Source: JADGOV01 sp963814355
GTDB lineage: Bacteria; Actinomycetota; Actinomycetes; JADGOV01
Assembly (NCBI GenBank): GCA_963814355.1
Contig: CAWFCZ010000011.1
Location: 67,950 to 131,949, forward strand
Length of the DNA stretch: 64,000 nucleotides
Direction of reading: 5' to 3'
Part shown: piece by piece, positions 24,125 through 33,200 of the stretch
How the letters are laid out: each line of letters begins with the position of its first letter
Position numbering within the stretch: position 1 is the first letter of the stretch
The notes under the pieces: generated by a model
What the model was told of the DNA's origin: nothing
What the model saw: only the letters and a program-made list of their open reading frames with translations
Database searches by the model: none
Position numbers and translations under genes: made by a program

Positions 24125-25488
24125 GCCCGTCCCCCTGTGGTGACCGCAAGTGCGGTGGTGATGCCAGGCTCGTAAGAGTCGTTGATGAGGACCAGGCGAC
24201 GTCCGGGGCGGTCGAGCATCGAGGCGGCGATCGCGGCGCGGTACCCGGTGGCGCAGTAGACCCATACCTCGCCAGTCGGGACCTCCTGGATCCGCCCGGC
24301 GAGTTCATGGAGCGGGATGTGTTGCGAGGCCGGCACGCGCCCGGCGGCGCGTTCGTCGTTGCGGCGCACGTCCAGGACCTGGACCGGGCCTCGCCGAGTG
24401 GCTTCGGCCAGCCCGGCGAAGTCGGTCACGCGGTAGGAGAGCAGCGGCCAACCGTCGGCGAGTGCGTCGATCTCGCCGACCGCGGCGCCAGCGAGGCCGT
24501 CGTCGATGCCGATCCGGACCAACTCGCGCCGGGCCTCGGCGACCTGCTCATCGCTGTCGCCGACCAGCGTGAGCGGGGTGCCGTAGCAGTAGAGCCAGCC
24601 CAGATAGGTGAGGAAGTTGGTGGACAGTTCGAACCCGAGTGCGCCCCGTAGGTGTCTGGCGGCGAATGCGGTGCGCTCACGGAGGTCCACCACCCACTCG
24701 CCGGCCTCCAGCCGGCGCCGCAGTTCGGCTGGGTCGACCGGCGCGGGCCGGGAAAGGTCGACCGGCGCGGGGCCGCGGCGGTTGATCGGCGCCATCCGCG
24801 CGTAGTAAGCGGGGTAGGCGTCCAGCCCGGCGAGCAACGTGTCGACGTACTCCCGCTCCGCCAGGGCCAGCGCCGGATTGACCAGCGCCTGCTCCGCGAC
24901 CGTGGAAGCATCGCCGCTCGTCGGGTTGGCTGAGCAGAAGCTGCCGAATCCGTGGGTCGGGAACACCTGGGTCTCGCCGGGGAGTTCACGCGCAAGGCGA
25001 CGTACCGAACGGAACTGTGCATGGGTCAGGTCGGTGGTGTCTCGGGGGCTGACCAGGTCGGTGCGCCCGGTGGCGCCGAAGAGCATCGAGCCGCCGGTGA
25101 ACACCGCCGGTTCCGTGCCGCCCGCGTCGCTGGCGGCGTAGCTGACGTGGTGGCGGGTGTGCCCGGGTGTGTGCAGCACGCGCAGGCGCATCGTCCCCGC
25201 TTCCAGCAGCTGCCCGTCGGTGACACTGACGTGGGGGAACGCGACATCGCTGTGGGCTGGCAGGACGTAGGCGGCGCCGGTCCGCTGCGCGAGCTCGTAC
25301 CCGCCGGTGACGTAGTCGTTGTGGACGTGGGTCTCGAGAACGTGGGTGATCCGCACCCCCTCCTGCTTGGCCAGGTGCAGTACCCGGTCGATGTCACGCT
25401 GTGGGTCGAGCACAACGGCGACCGTGCCGTCCGTGGCCAGATAACTGCGGTCGCCGAGGCCCGGCGTCTCGATGGTATGGATCTTCAC
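24121..25488 (-). CDS. Persulfide-dioxygenase-like metallo-beta-lactamase with two rhodanese domains
   Basis: 455 residues. The N-terminal MBL domain carries THVHNDYVTGG (HxHxD, about 53-58), HTPGHTRHHVSY and GGSMLFGATGRTDL, as in ETHE1/CstB persulfide dioxygenases that turn glutathione or coenzyme persulfide into sulfite. Two rhodanese domains follow: a degenerate one (WVVDLRERTAFAARHLRGAL, no catalytic Cys seen) and an active-looking one (VQVLDVRRNDERAAG, WVYCATGYRAAIAASML). This is the domain order of CstB. GTG 25488 with AGGAG upstream is the start. A CsoR-type operator at 25505 gives the gene its own control point inside the operon. Confidence 0.9.
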   Translation of the reverse strand: MKIHTIETPGLGDRSYLATDGTVAVVLDPQRDIDRVLHLAKQEGVRITHVLETHVHNDYVTGGYELAQRTGAAYVLPAHSDVAFPHVSVTDGQLLEAGTMRLRVLHTPGHTRHHVSYAASDAGGTEPAVFTGGSMLFGATGRTDLVSPRDTTDLTHAQFRSVRRLARELPGETQVFPTHGFGSFCSANPTSGDASTVAEQALVNPALALAEREYVDTLLAGLDAYPAYYARMAPINRRGPAPVDLSRPAPVDPAELRRRLEAGEWVVDLRERTAFAARHLRGALGFELSTNFLTYLGWLYCYGTPLTLVGDSDEQVAEARRELVRIGIDDGLAGAAVGEIDALADGWPLLSYRVTDFAGLAEATRRGPVQVLDVRRNDERAAGRVPASQHIPLHELAGRIQEVPTGEVWVYCATGYRAAIAASMLDRPGRRLVLINDSYEPGITTALAVTTGGRA

Positions 25489-25504
25489 TTCAGTACTCCT
25501 TCTG

Positions 25505-25518
25505 TACCCGGTAGGGTA
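25505..25518. promoter_or_regulatory. CsoR/CstR-type operator, internal
   Basis: TACCC-GGTA-GGGTA, a perfect inverted repeat of the G/C-tract type bound by CsoR-family tetramers, 17 nt upstream of the start of the MBL-rhodanese gene. Confidence 0.65.
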
Positions 25519-25550
25519 TGAACCGGCGAAAACGGAGACAAGACCTGGGC

Positions 25551-25869
25551 TCATGCGACGAGGCCCGGACGCCCATCGGCTGCGGTCAACGACAGCCCCG
25601 CACGCGCCCATCGCACCAAGCCGCCGTCCAGGTTGTACGCGTCGACGCCGACTCGGTTGAGGTAGCCCGCGGCCACGGCGCTGCGGTTTCCGCTCCGGCA
25701 GGCGACGACAACGGGGCGGTCCCGCGCGAGTTCGCCGAGCCGCTCCGGCAACTGATTCAGCGGCACGTGGTGAGCACCCCTCGACATGTCCGGCGGCCCA
25801 TTCGCAGTTCTCCCGGACGTCTACGATCTCCAACTCCGCGCTGCGACGGTGAACAGTCCCGGGATCCAT
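25551..25869 (-). pseudogene. Single-domain rhodanese, one extra G near 25780
   Basis: The N-terminus (HRRSAELEIVDVRENCEWAA, GHVEG) is in the frame of ATG 25869; the rest (AHHVPLNQLPERLGELARDR, VVVACRSGNRSAVAAGYLNR, YNLDGGLVRWARAG) is in the next frame. A run of four G where three are expected explains it: 319 nt minus one is 105 codons plus stop. The catalytic loop CRSGNRSA is intact. Single-domain rhodaneses pass sulfane sulfur between thiols. The homopolymer context makes a sequencing error likely. Confidence 0.8.
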
Positions 25870-25880
25870 GCCCACCCCGG

Positions 25881-26276
25881 TCAGCAGCCGGCCAGCGCGG
25901 CCAGCACGCCGTTGAGGAGAGCGGACGCCTCATCTGCCACCGGTTGCAGCGCCGGCAGCTCGGTGACCGCGGCCATCAGTTCCGGGTCCTGAATTCGCAC
26001 CGTCGCCCCGCCATCCTCAGCCGCGCTTACCACGACGTTGCAGGGCAGCAGCACCCCGATGCCGCGGTCGATCTCCAGCGCCCGGTGAGCCAGCTCGGGA
26101 TTGCAGGCGCCGAGGATGACGTACGGTTCCATGTCCAGCCCGCGCTTCTCCTTCAACGTGGCCTGCACATCGATCTCGCTGAGAATGCCGAAACCCTGCT
26201 CGGCCAGGGCCTCCCGGGTGCGGGCGACCGCCTCGGTGTAGGGCAGGTCGACGCTGATGCTGCGCTGGTAATCCAT
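25881..26276 (-). CDS. DUF302 protein
   Basis: 131 residues from ATG 26276: YQRSISVDLPYTEAVARTRE, EQGFGILSEIDVQATLKEKR, the DUF302 core YVILGACNPELAHRALEIDR and GVLLPCNVVVSAAEDGGATV. The two conserved Cys (GACNP, LPCNV) are present. DUF302 proteins form small dimers, often next to CstR/CsoR and rhodanese genes, and are thought to handle reactive sulfur or redox signals; the reaction is unknown. It is the first structural gene after the repressor, with a 44-nt gap. Confidence 0.88.
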   Translation of the reverse strand: MDYQRSISVDLPYTEAVARTREALAEQGFGILSEIDVQATLKEKRGLDMEPYVILGACNPELAHRALEIDRGIGVLLPCNVVVSAAEDGGATVRIQDPELMAAVTELPALQPVADEASALLNGVLAALAGC

Positions 26277-26320
26277 GATGATGATGGCTCCCACGTGTCT
26301 AGTCGGGCCGCGCACGGGGG

Positions 26321-26590
26321 TCAGGCGAGCGAGAGGAACAGACGTTCGAGTTGGGCCTCGTCCACCCGGCGGGTGCCCGCGTCGCCCTCAGCCAGACACT
26401 GGCGCATCCCGGTTGCAATGATCTTGAATCCGGCTCGATCCAGCGCGCGCGACGCCGCGGCGAGCTGCGTCACCACGTCCGAGCAGTTCCGCCCTTCTTC
26501 GATCATCCGGATCACCCCGCCCACCTGACCCTGCACCCGCTTCAGCCGAGCCAGCACATCAGTGAGCTGAGCCGTATCCAACTCCGCCAT
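26321..26590 (-). CDS. CsoR/RcnR-family repressor of the persulfide-sensing CstR type
   Basis: 89 residues: LARLKRVQGQVGGVIRMIEE, the family signature with the basic DNA-binding patch, then Cys36 (GRNCSDVVTQLAA) and Cys65 (ATGMRQCLAEGD). In copper-sensing CsoR the ligands are Cys36, His61 and Cys65; here residue 61 is Gly, leaving a Cys-Cys pair as in CstR, which senses persulfides by forming di- or trisulfide links. The neighbours (DUF302, three rhodanese proteins, MBL dioxygenase, TauE) agree with sulfur rather than copper sensing. A perfect 14-bp operator lies just upstream, so autoregulation is expected. Confidence 0.92.
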   Translation of the reverse strand: MAELDTAQLTDVLARLKRVQGQVGGVIRMIEEGRNCSDVVTQLAAASRALDRAGFKIIATGMRQCLAEGDAGTRRVDEAQLERLFLSLA

Positions 26591-26605
26591 CTACTCCTCC
26601 TAAGG

Positions 26606-26619
26606 TACCCCCGGGGGTA
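26606..26619. promoter_or_regulatory. Perfect CsoR/CstR operator
   Basis: TACCCCCGGGGGTA, a fully palindromic 14-mer, 15 nt upstream of the repressor start. The same type, slightly shorter, recurs at 25505. Confidence 0.75.
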
Positions 26620-26755
26620 GTAACGCGGACGACGTGGGGACTTGTTCCGCCCAGTGACCGCTCGCCTGGCGGAGTGCTGAGCTTGCTCCCGCTGGAGGCC
26701 AACGACAGGCCCCCACAGACCGCGACGAACCATGCACGGTGCCGCTGCGGGGCGT

Positions 26756-27142
26756 TCAGCGTGGCTGCGGGTCCAGGCCCCGGGATGCGGCGGCCGCCGA
26801 GACGATGGGTCCCGGCGAACGCGATCTGCTGCCACCCGGCCTGGTCTGGTAGATGCGGTCCAGCGCGAGCAGGCGGCCGAGCGCCCGCTCCCACGCGAGC
26901 GTGGACGCCTCCCGGCTGCCGTACCGTGGGCCGCTGGCGGCGCCGAACCCCACCCCCGGCCCGAACGGCACCGGGGGACCCCACAGTGCCGGGTGGCGCA
27001 GTGGCCGCGCCGGCGGGTCGCACCAGCCCGGGGTGCCCGGCCGATCTCCGGTTGTGAACAGCACCGCGAGCGCGAAGACGACGACGCCGGCGCAACTGAA
27101 CGGACGTCCGGAGTTGTGCAGCTGTCGTGGCATCGGAACCAC
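26756..27142 (-). CDS. Hypothetical single-span protein
   Basis: Up to 128 residues. A membrane helix near the N-terminus (FSCAGVVVFALAVLFTTGDR) is followed by a Pro/Gly-rich stretch and ALGRLLALDRIYQTRPG. No domain recognised. It lies at the left end of the conjugative block on the same strand as the genes before it. Start is either residue 1 or the Met at position 4. Coding status is probable from composition, not certain. Confidence 0.4.
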   Translation of the reverse strand: MVPMPRQLHNSGRPFSCAGVVVFALAVLFTTGDRPGTPGWCDPPARPLRHPALWGPPVPFGPGVGFGAASGPRYGSREASTLAWERALGRLLALDRIYQTRPGGSRSRSPGPIVSAAAASRGLDPQPR

Positions 27143-27232
27143 TCCATCCCGACGCCCGCGCGGAAGGGCGTCGGGAAGAGAAGCCGCGGTTTGTCGAGAA
27201 ACGGGAAGTCCGCCGCCAGGAATCTCTACGCC

Positions 27233-28638
27233 CTACTCGTCGGTTCCTTGCCCCCCGGGGCGGATCGCGACGGCTCCAGGGCCGGGCGCGGAGACGGGGT
27301 TTTTCCGTCGGCGCCGCGATCGGGGGGACGGTCCCGGCGTGGCTGCGGGCGAGGTGCTCGAGCGTCGTGAGCGCCACTTGGACCTGGTGCTGGAACCGCG
27401 GGCCGCGGGCGTGGCCGCCGGTCCGTTCCGCGGCGGCGGCGATGCCAGCGGTCCCCTCGGTGTACGCGGCGGTCAACGTCGCCGCAGCCGCGGCGGGCAT
27501 GGGCAGCCAGCGCCTCGGCCCGAGCTGGCGTTCCCCCGCGGCGGCGTCGTTCTCGCTGAGCAGCCGGGCGGGGGAGTACAGCTCACCGGCGCGGACCAGG
27601 GTGTCAACCAAGCGCCGCTGATGGACGGAAACCTCCCGCAGGACCGCGCCGGTGGCGGCCGCGTCCGAGAGCAGCCGGTCGCGCTGGGACGCGGGCTGGG
27701 GGGACGGGAGCTGCCGCAGCATGTCGAGCCTGGCGACGGCATCGGCGGCGGTGGCCTCGACGGCCGGGTTCCGCCGGCCGAGGGTGGCCACGTTGGGCAG
27801 CTCGGATTGCAGCCGCCGCCACGGCTCGCTCGCCGCGCGCCAGGCGGCGGCGGTGGCGGCGGCGTCGGACCCACCGGCCTGGTCGAGCATGGCGGCCACC
27901 GTGCCGGCGCCGGCGTGGAGTACCCGGCTGTACCCGCGGAGGGCGCCGGGGTCCGGCGGCGCGGTGCGGCCGAAGGCGCGGGCCTGGACGAGCAACCGCC
28001 CCAGCCCGGGGCGCAGCGGCTCCGGCAGGCCGCGGATCAGCATGCGGGTCCGTTCCAGCCGCGTAGTGCCGGCGAGCAGGCGCGCGCCGGCCTCGGCGTC
28101 CGGGGCGGGGAGGGCGCGCTGCGCCGCCGCGGCGGTCCGGGCGACATCGGCGGCGTAGGCGGCCACCTGCTTGGCGGTGCCGGCGTGCAGCGGGCGTATC
28201 CGCTCGGCGAACAGCTGCAGGGTGCCGGCCGCAGTCACGATCCGGTCCAGGGCGTCCCGCAGCAGCCACGGTCGGGCGTTGGCGTGCACCCGTTCCGCGA
28301 TGGCGGGGAACAGGTCGTGTTCCAGGCCGACCGCGACCGCGGCGGCGAGATAGGTGCGGGCGAGCGGGTGCTGCGCGCGGGCCGGGTCCGCCGCGGCGAT
28401 GAGGGAGGGGGTGCGGGGCACAAGCTCGGCCAGCTCGGCTACCGCGGCCCCCCACGGGTGGTAGCGCGCGCCGGGTCCGGCGGCGTAGCGTAGGTCTGCG
28501 GCGAGGGCGGTGAACAGCATGCGGGCGGCGGCGAGGGTCTCCGCCAGCTCGCGGGCGTCCTCCACCGGGTGGTCGCCGTAGGCACCGGCGGCGGCCAGCG
28601 CCCGGCCCGGCGGCGTCGCGGAAGTCCCCGGCGGTCAC
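27233..28638 (-). CDS. Long alpha-helical protein of the conjugative element, frame-damaged at both ends
   Basis: From about 28565 to 27300 the frame encodes roughly 430 residues of Ala-rich helices (ELAETLAAARMLFTALAADL, GLEHDLFPAIAERVHANARP, WLLRDALDRIVTAAGTLQLF). No known domain. The true start is probably the GTG at 28638, which overlaps the stop of the preceding gene (GTGA). Its first codons (VTAGDFRDAAG) are joined to the rest by an extra G near 28607. At the 3' end the natural stop is uncertain: a TAG at 27235-27233 in the neighbouring frame is plausible after a C/G run; otherwise the frame reads on into unrelated sequence. Confidence 0.55.
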
Positions 28639-29087
28639 GACGACGGGAAGGTGAGCAGCGGACGGATCAACGCGACGGCGGCGTCGGCCAACTGCAGCGC
28701 CGCACTCTGATCCCTGGAGGCCTTGGCCAGGGCGAGGGTTGCGTCGTGGGCGGCGGCGATCAGCCGCCGGGCGCCGGTGGACAGCTCGGCGGTCGGGATC
28801 TGGCCGTAGCCGACCAGCGCCGGTAGCGGCAGGTCGAACACCGGCCAGTCGGCGGCGTCCTGGTAGCAACCGACCGCGGCGCCGCAGGCGAGCGCCGCGC
28901 CGGCCGGCCAGCCGAACGGGTCCCGGTCGCGGCGCGCGACCTCGACGAGGGCCGCGTCCGCGGTCGCGACCGCCTCGCCGACGAGATCCACCGCGCCGCG
29001 CTCGTCGGGCGGCGTGGCCGCCAGGGTGTGCAGGTAGCCGTCGACCACGTCCGCCCACGTGCCTGGTGCCACGGTGCTGTCAGCCAT
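28635..29087 (-). CDS. Hypothetical helical protein of the conjugative element
   Basis: 150 residues from ATG 29087 (GAGGAG 7 nt upstream): TWADVVDGYLHTLAATPPDE, EVARRDRDPFGWPAGAALAC, ELSTGARRLIAAAHDATLAL. It resembles the N-terminal half of its downstream neighbour in composition and helix length, and the two overlap by 4 nt, so they may form a complex. No domain recognised. Confidence 0.6.
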   Translation of the reverse strand: MADSTVAPGTWADVVDGYLHTLAATPPDERGAVDLVGEAVATADAALVEVARRDRDPFGWPAGAALACGAAVGCYQDAADWPVFDLPLPALVGYGQIPTAELSTGARRLIAAAHDATLALAKASRDQSAALQLADAAVALIRPLLTFPSS

Positions 29088-29174
29088 TGCGTGCTCCTCT
29101 GCGTTGAGCCTGTGTTGACGGCCGTTGACGAAGCCTGGGCGGCGGACCGGTCCGGCGCCACGGTGGCGGGTGGA

Positions 29175-29570
29175 TCAGTGGATAACCGGGCCGGCGGCGG
29201 CGTTGTCCACCGCCGAATGGGTGGGCAGGGTGTCCGGTGCCGGAGGGTCCCGCCTCTGGGCGAGGCCGGCGAGCTCGGCGCCCGCGTGCTGCGCGCGCAC
29301 CGCGGGCAGGATGCGTTTCGCGGCGCGCAGCGCCTGGCCGGAGACGCCGAGGACGGCCGCGGCCTCCGTTTCGGGCAGCAGCCACGCGGCGGTGCCCAGC
29401 GCCCGGGCCCGGCGGTCCTGCGCCGCGGTCAGCGCCTGCTCGGCGTCGCGCACGTGCTCCAGCGCCGCGGCCGCCTCGACGAGGACCGCCTCTTCCACCT
29501 GACGGCGTCGAGTCAACGCCTCCCGCACCTTCGAGGCGGTCACCCGGTCTTGTGCTCGTCTGCTCGCCAT
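29175..29570 (-). CDS. Putative DNA-binding protein of the conjugative element
   Basis: 131 residues from ATG 29570 (GGAG 5 nt upstream). A basic coiled-coil-like N-terminus (SRRAQDRVTASKVREALTRR, VEEAVLVEAAAALEHVRDAE) leads to WLLPETEAAAVLGVSGQALR, which has helix-turn-helix spacing, and RAAKRILPAVRAQ. Position next to a relaxase and a repeat-rich intergenic region suggests an accessory relaxosome or copy-control protein; this is inference. A longer reading starting at 29792 is unlikely because it covers the repeats. Confidence 0.55.
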   Translation of the reverse strand: MASRRAQDRVTASKVREALTRRRQVEEAVLVEAAAALEHVRDAEQALTAAQDRRARALGTAAWLLPETEAAAVLGVSGQALRAAKRILPAVRAQHAGAELAGLAQRRDPPAPDTLPTHSAVDNAAAGPVIH

Positions 29571-29788
29571 CCCCGCTCCGATCGCTCGACATTCGCGTGT
29601 CGACAAGGAGAAGCCGAGAACGCCGAAAGACGGGACAGCCAACTTGCAGCCGCCGCCGCAGGCGCACTCTGTCCTGTCCGGCTGTAGGTTGCAGTGCGTC
29701 GCCCGCGTTCGCTGGCCGTTGCAGGGTTGGTCTGGACGCCTGGTCCGGAAGCCGTCCAGTTCTAGATTGCAACTTCCGTCGTGGGTGT

Positions 29789-30061
29789 TCACGTCGGAGC
29801 TGACTGCACCGTGCGCGGCGGCCTGCTGTAGTGAAGATCCGCTGTGGTGCGGCTTGCCCAGATGGTCGCCTGGATGCCGTCCAGCCCCTTGCGCGAGGCG
29901 AACCGGCGCACCGGCAAGCCGTCTTCGAACCGTGTCCCCCAGGCATCGCCCACCGGCAGCCGCCGTCCGAGCCCGTCCTCCCCGAGGTAGCCGACCTCGA
30001 ACTCACCTACCGCCTTCTCGGCGCGGGTCGCCGACTCGAGTTGCAGCCCGTCACAGCCCAA
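29789..30061 (-). pseudogene. Possible TnsA-like endonuclease fragment
   Basis: A 90-codon frame with GEFEVGYLGEDGLGRRLPVG, RFEDGLPVRRFASRKGLDGI and TIWASRTTADLHYSRPP. The order (Arg/Pro patch, xFEDGxPVRxF, xGxxxxxxW) resembles the first 80 residues of TnsA-like heteromeric transposase endonucleases of actinobacteria. The catalytic region is missing. Identification is tentative; the stretch may instead be non-coding. Confidence 0.25.
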
Positions 30062-30101
30062 GATTGTTCACCGACGATCAGCCCGAACCCGGCAGCGACT
30101 C

Positions 30102-30157
30102 GCAACCTAACTCCGGACACTGCAACGTCCACTGCAACCTAAGTCCGGACACTGCAA
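30102..30157. repeat. Two 24-nt direct repeats upstream of the relaxase
   Basis: 30102-30125 and 30134-30157 are identical except for one base (C/G at position 10), period 32 nt. The core reads GCAACCTAA, one variable base, TCCGGACACTGCAA. Related pieces (ACTGCAACCTA and CAGCCGGACAGGAC, inverted) occur at 29670-29695. The repeats end 133 nt before the relaxase start and may be an iteron, operator or part of oriT. Confidence 0.55.
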
Positions 30158-30290
30158 TCTTCAGCCGGACAGGACACACTCGATCACGGAAGCTGCGGTG
30201 CGCCAGCGGCTTGGACTGCGTCAACACACCTATGCATCACCGACGTGTCGGCCTTATGCGGCGCTGCCGCGCCGCCCTACGGTGCGAGTG

Positions 30291-33200
30291 ATGTTGTCGA
30301 TCGGGAAGCTGACCGCGGCGCAGGGGTTCGACTATCTCCTGCGCGGGGTGGCGCACGGCGCGGAGGACTACTACGCCCGGGACGAGCAGGTCGGGGAGGC
30401 GCCGGGGCGCTGGGTCGCCTCCAGCGAGGCGCTGCTCGGGCTGACCGGTGAAGTCACGGACAGGGCGTTCCGGTCGGTGTACGGGGAGCACGCCGATCTG
30501 CGTACCGGGGAGACGCTGGGCCGGACCCGGCGGGTGTACCGCAGCGTCGCGGAGCGGCTCGCCGGGGCCCGGGTGCAGCTGGAAGGTGCGGCCGCGCGCG
30601 AAGGTCGTCTTGTCGAGCCGGAGGAGTGGGCGGCGGCCGAGCGGCGGATTCCGGCGGGCCGACCGAACCAGCGTCGATGCCTACGATCTGACGTTCTCGC
30701 CGGTGAAGAGCGTGTCGGTGCTGTGGGCCGCCGGGGATCGGCAGGTGCGCCGGGAGGTGTGGGCGGCGCATCACACCGCGGTCGGCGAGGCGCTGCGGGT
30801 GCTCGAGCGCGAGGCGGTGTTCACCCGCAGCGGGCATCACGGGACCCAGCGGGATCGGGCGTCGGGGGGGCGGTGGGAGGACGCCGGCGGGCTGGTGGCG
30901 GCCCGGTTCGACCACCGGATGTCCCGCGCCGGCGACCCGCAGATCCATTCGCACGTGGTGGTGCTGAATCTGTCCCGTACCGAGCGGGACGGGCGGTGGC
31001 GGACGTTGGACGGGCAGGCGATCTACCGGGCGCGGGGCCTCGGCAGCGTCACCTACGAGCAGGTGCTGATGACGGAGCTGTCCCGCCGGCTCGGCGTGGC
31101 CTGGCGGCGCCGCGAGGACGGGCGAGCATTCGAGATCGACGGGATCTCCGAGCGGCTGCGGGAGCGGTTCTCCGCTCGGCGGGTGCAGGTCAGCGCGCAA
31201 CTATGGCCGCTGGTGGAGGCGTACCGGGAGCGGTACGGGCGGGAACCGTCGGCGTGGGAGACCGGCCGGATGGCGCTGTGGGCGACGCTGGCGGACCGGC
31301 CCCGGAAGGGCGCGCCGGAGACCACCACGGACGCGTTGGCCCGCTGGGCGGCGGAGTCCCACGCTTCGGACGGCCGGGCGCTCGCCGACGTGGTGCCGTC
31401 GGCGACCGGACGGCAGGTATCGGCGCAGCCGGTCGACGAGGCCGAGCTGGGCGCGGCTGCGATCGCCGCGGTTGGGGAGAAGAAAACCGCGTGGACCCGC
31501 GCCGACCTGGCCCGGGAGATCGGGTTCGCGCTCGGCGCGCACATCGACCCGACACTGGACCCGGCCGCGGTATCCGCCCGGATCGGGGCGCTGAGCAACC
31601 GGGCGCTGCGCCGCGCCGAGGTCGTGTCGCTGGCCGCGCCGGAGCTGCTGGACCTGCCCGAATCGCTGCGCCGCCGCGACGGGGAAAGCGTCTACGCCGT
31701 GCCGCGTGCGGTGCGGTACGCGACGGTGACCCAGCTCAGCAACGAGGAGCTGATCCGGGCCGCAGCCTTGGAGCGCACCGTTCTGCGCCTCGACGAGCCC
31801 CAGGTACAGGCCGGGATGCGCCGCGCGGCGGCGGCCGCCGGCGGGCGGACCCCGTCGCCGGAGCAGCAGCAGGCCGTGCTATCGGTGGCCGGGTCGGGGT
31901 TGCGGGTGCAGGCGCTAGTCGGACCCGCCGGTGCGGGCAAGACGACGACGATGGCGACGCTCACGGCGGTGTGGCGGTCGGAGACCGGCGGGCGGGTGAT
32001 CGGGCTCGCCCCGTCGCAGGTCGCCGCCCGGCAGCTGGAGGCGGAGGCCGCGCCGACGGTGGCCGCGAACACCGCCCGCTGGCTGTACGCGGCCGAGCGG
32101 GACCCGGCGCGGTGGGCGCTCCAGCCCGGTGACCTGGTGCTCGTCGACGAGGCCGGCATGGCCTCCGACGTCCACCTTGCGCGGATCGTCCAGGCCGCCC
32201 GCGTCGCGGACGCGCGGGTGCTGCTGGTCGGCGACCCCGGTCAGCTCCCCTCGCCTGGTGCCGGCGCGGCGTACGCGATGGTGACCCGGCTGCCGGGCAC
32301 CGTCACCCTCTCCGAGGTCCGGCGCTTCCGGGAGGAGTGGGAAGCGTCAGCGAGCCTGCAGCTGCGGGCCGGGGATCCGGCCGCGTTGGACGCCTACGAC
32401 CGGCGGGCCCGGATCCACTCCGGCACCCGGGAGCAGATGGAGACGTTGGCGTGGGCGGCGTGGCGGGCCGACGTCACCGGCGGCCGGTCGTCGTTGCTGC
32501 TGGTCGGCACGAACGACGACGTCACCGCCGCGAACGAGAAAGCGCGAGGGTGGCTGGTGTCCCGCCGGCTCGTCGAGGACGAGGCCGGCCGCACGGTCCG
32601 GCTTCGGGACGGCACCCGCGCCGGCGCCGGCGATCTGGTCGTGACCCGCCGCAACGACGGGGACGAGGCCGGCGGGGAGGCGGTCAACCGCCGGCGATGG
32701 CGGGTGCTCGAGGTCCTCGACGACGGCGGGCTGTGCGTCGCCCGGGAAATCGACGGCGGCCGCGGCGAACCCGGGAGCGGGCAGCTGCTCTCCGGCGGGT
32801 ACGTCGCTCGGCAGGTGGAACTCGATTACGCCCGCAACGTGCACGGCGGCCAAGGGCTCACCGTGGACACCGGGCATGCGCTGGTCCCGATCGGCGGCAC
32901 CGACCGGCAGGCCCTGTACACCGCGGTGAGCCGCGGCCGGGCAGAGAACCACGTCTGCGTCGAGACCGACGTACGCAACGAAGCCGGCGAGATCGTGAGG
33001 GTGGAGCAGCCGCTCGCCGTGCTCGCCCGCAGCCTGCAACGCGACGTTGAGCAGCGTTCCGCGACCGAGATCCGCAATACCGAACTCGCCGCGGCCGGCA
33101 GCGTCGCGCGGCTCGGCCCGGTATGGGCCGACCTCGCCGGCCGCGCGGCGGCCCGCGGCCTTGAGGAGACGTTGCAGCAGGCGCTGCCGGCGCCGGCGGC

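Noticed and set aside
26321..26590. Copper-sensing CsoR as the identity of this repressor
   Set aside because: His61 of the copper site is Gly here and the operon is sulfur-related; CstR-type is a better fit.
26853..28493. 546-codon open frame on the plus strand
   Set aside because: Antisense to a minus-strand helical protein whose start, overlap and composition are better; translation is low-complexity.
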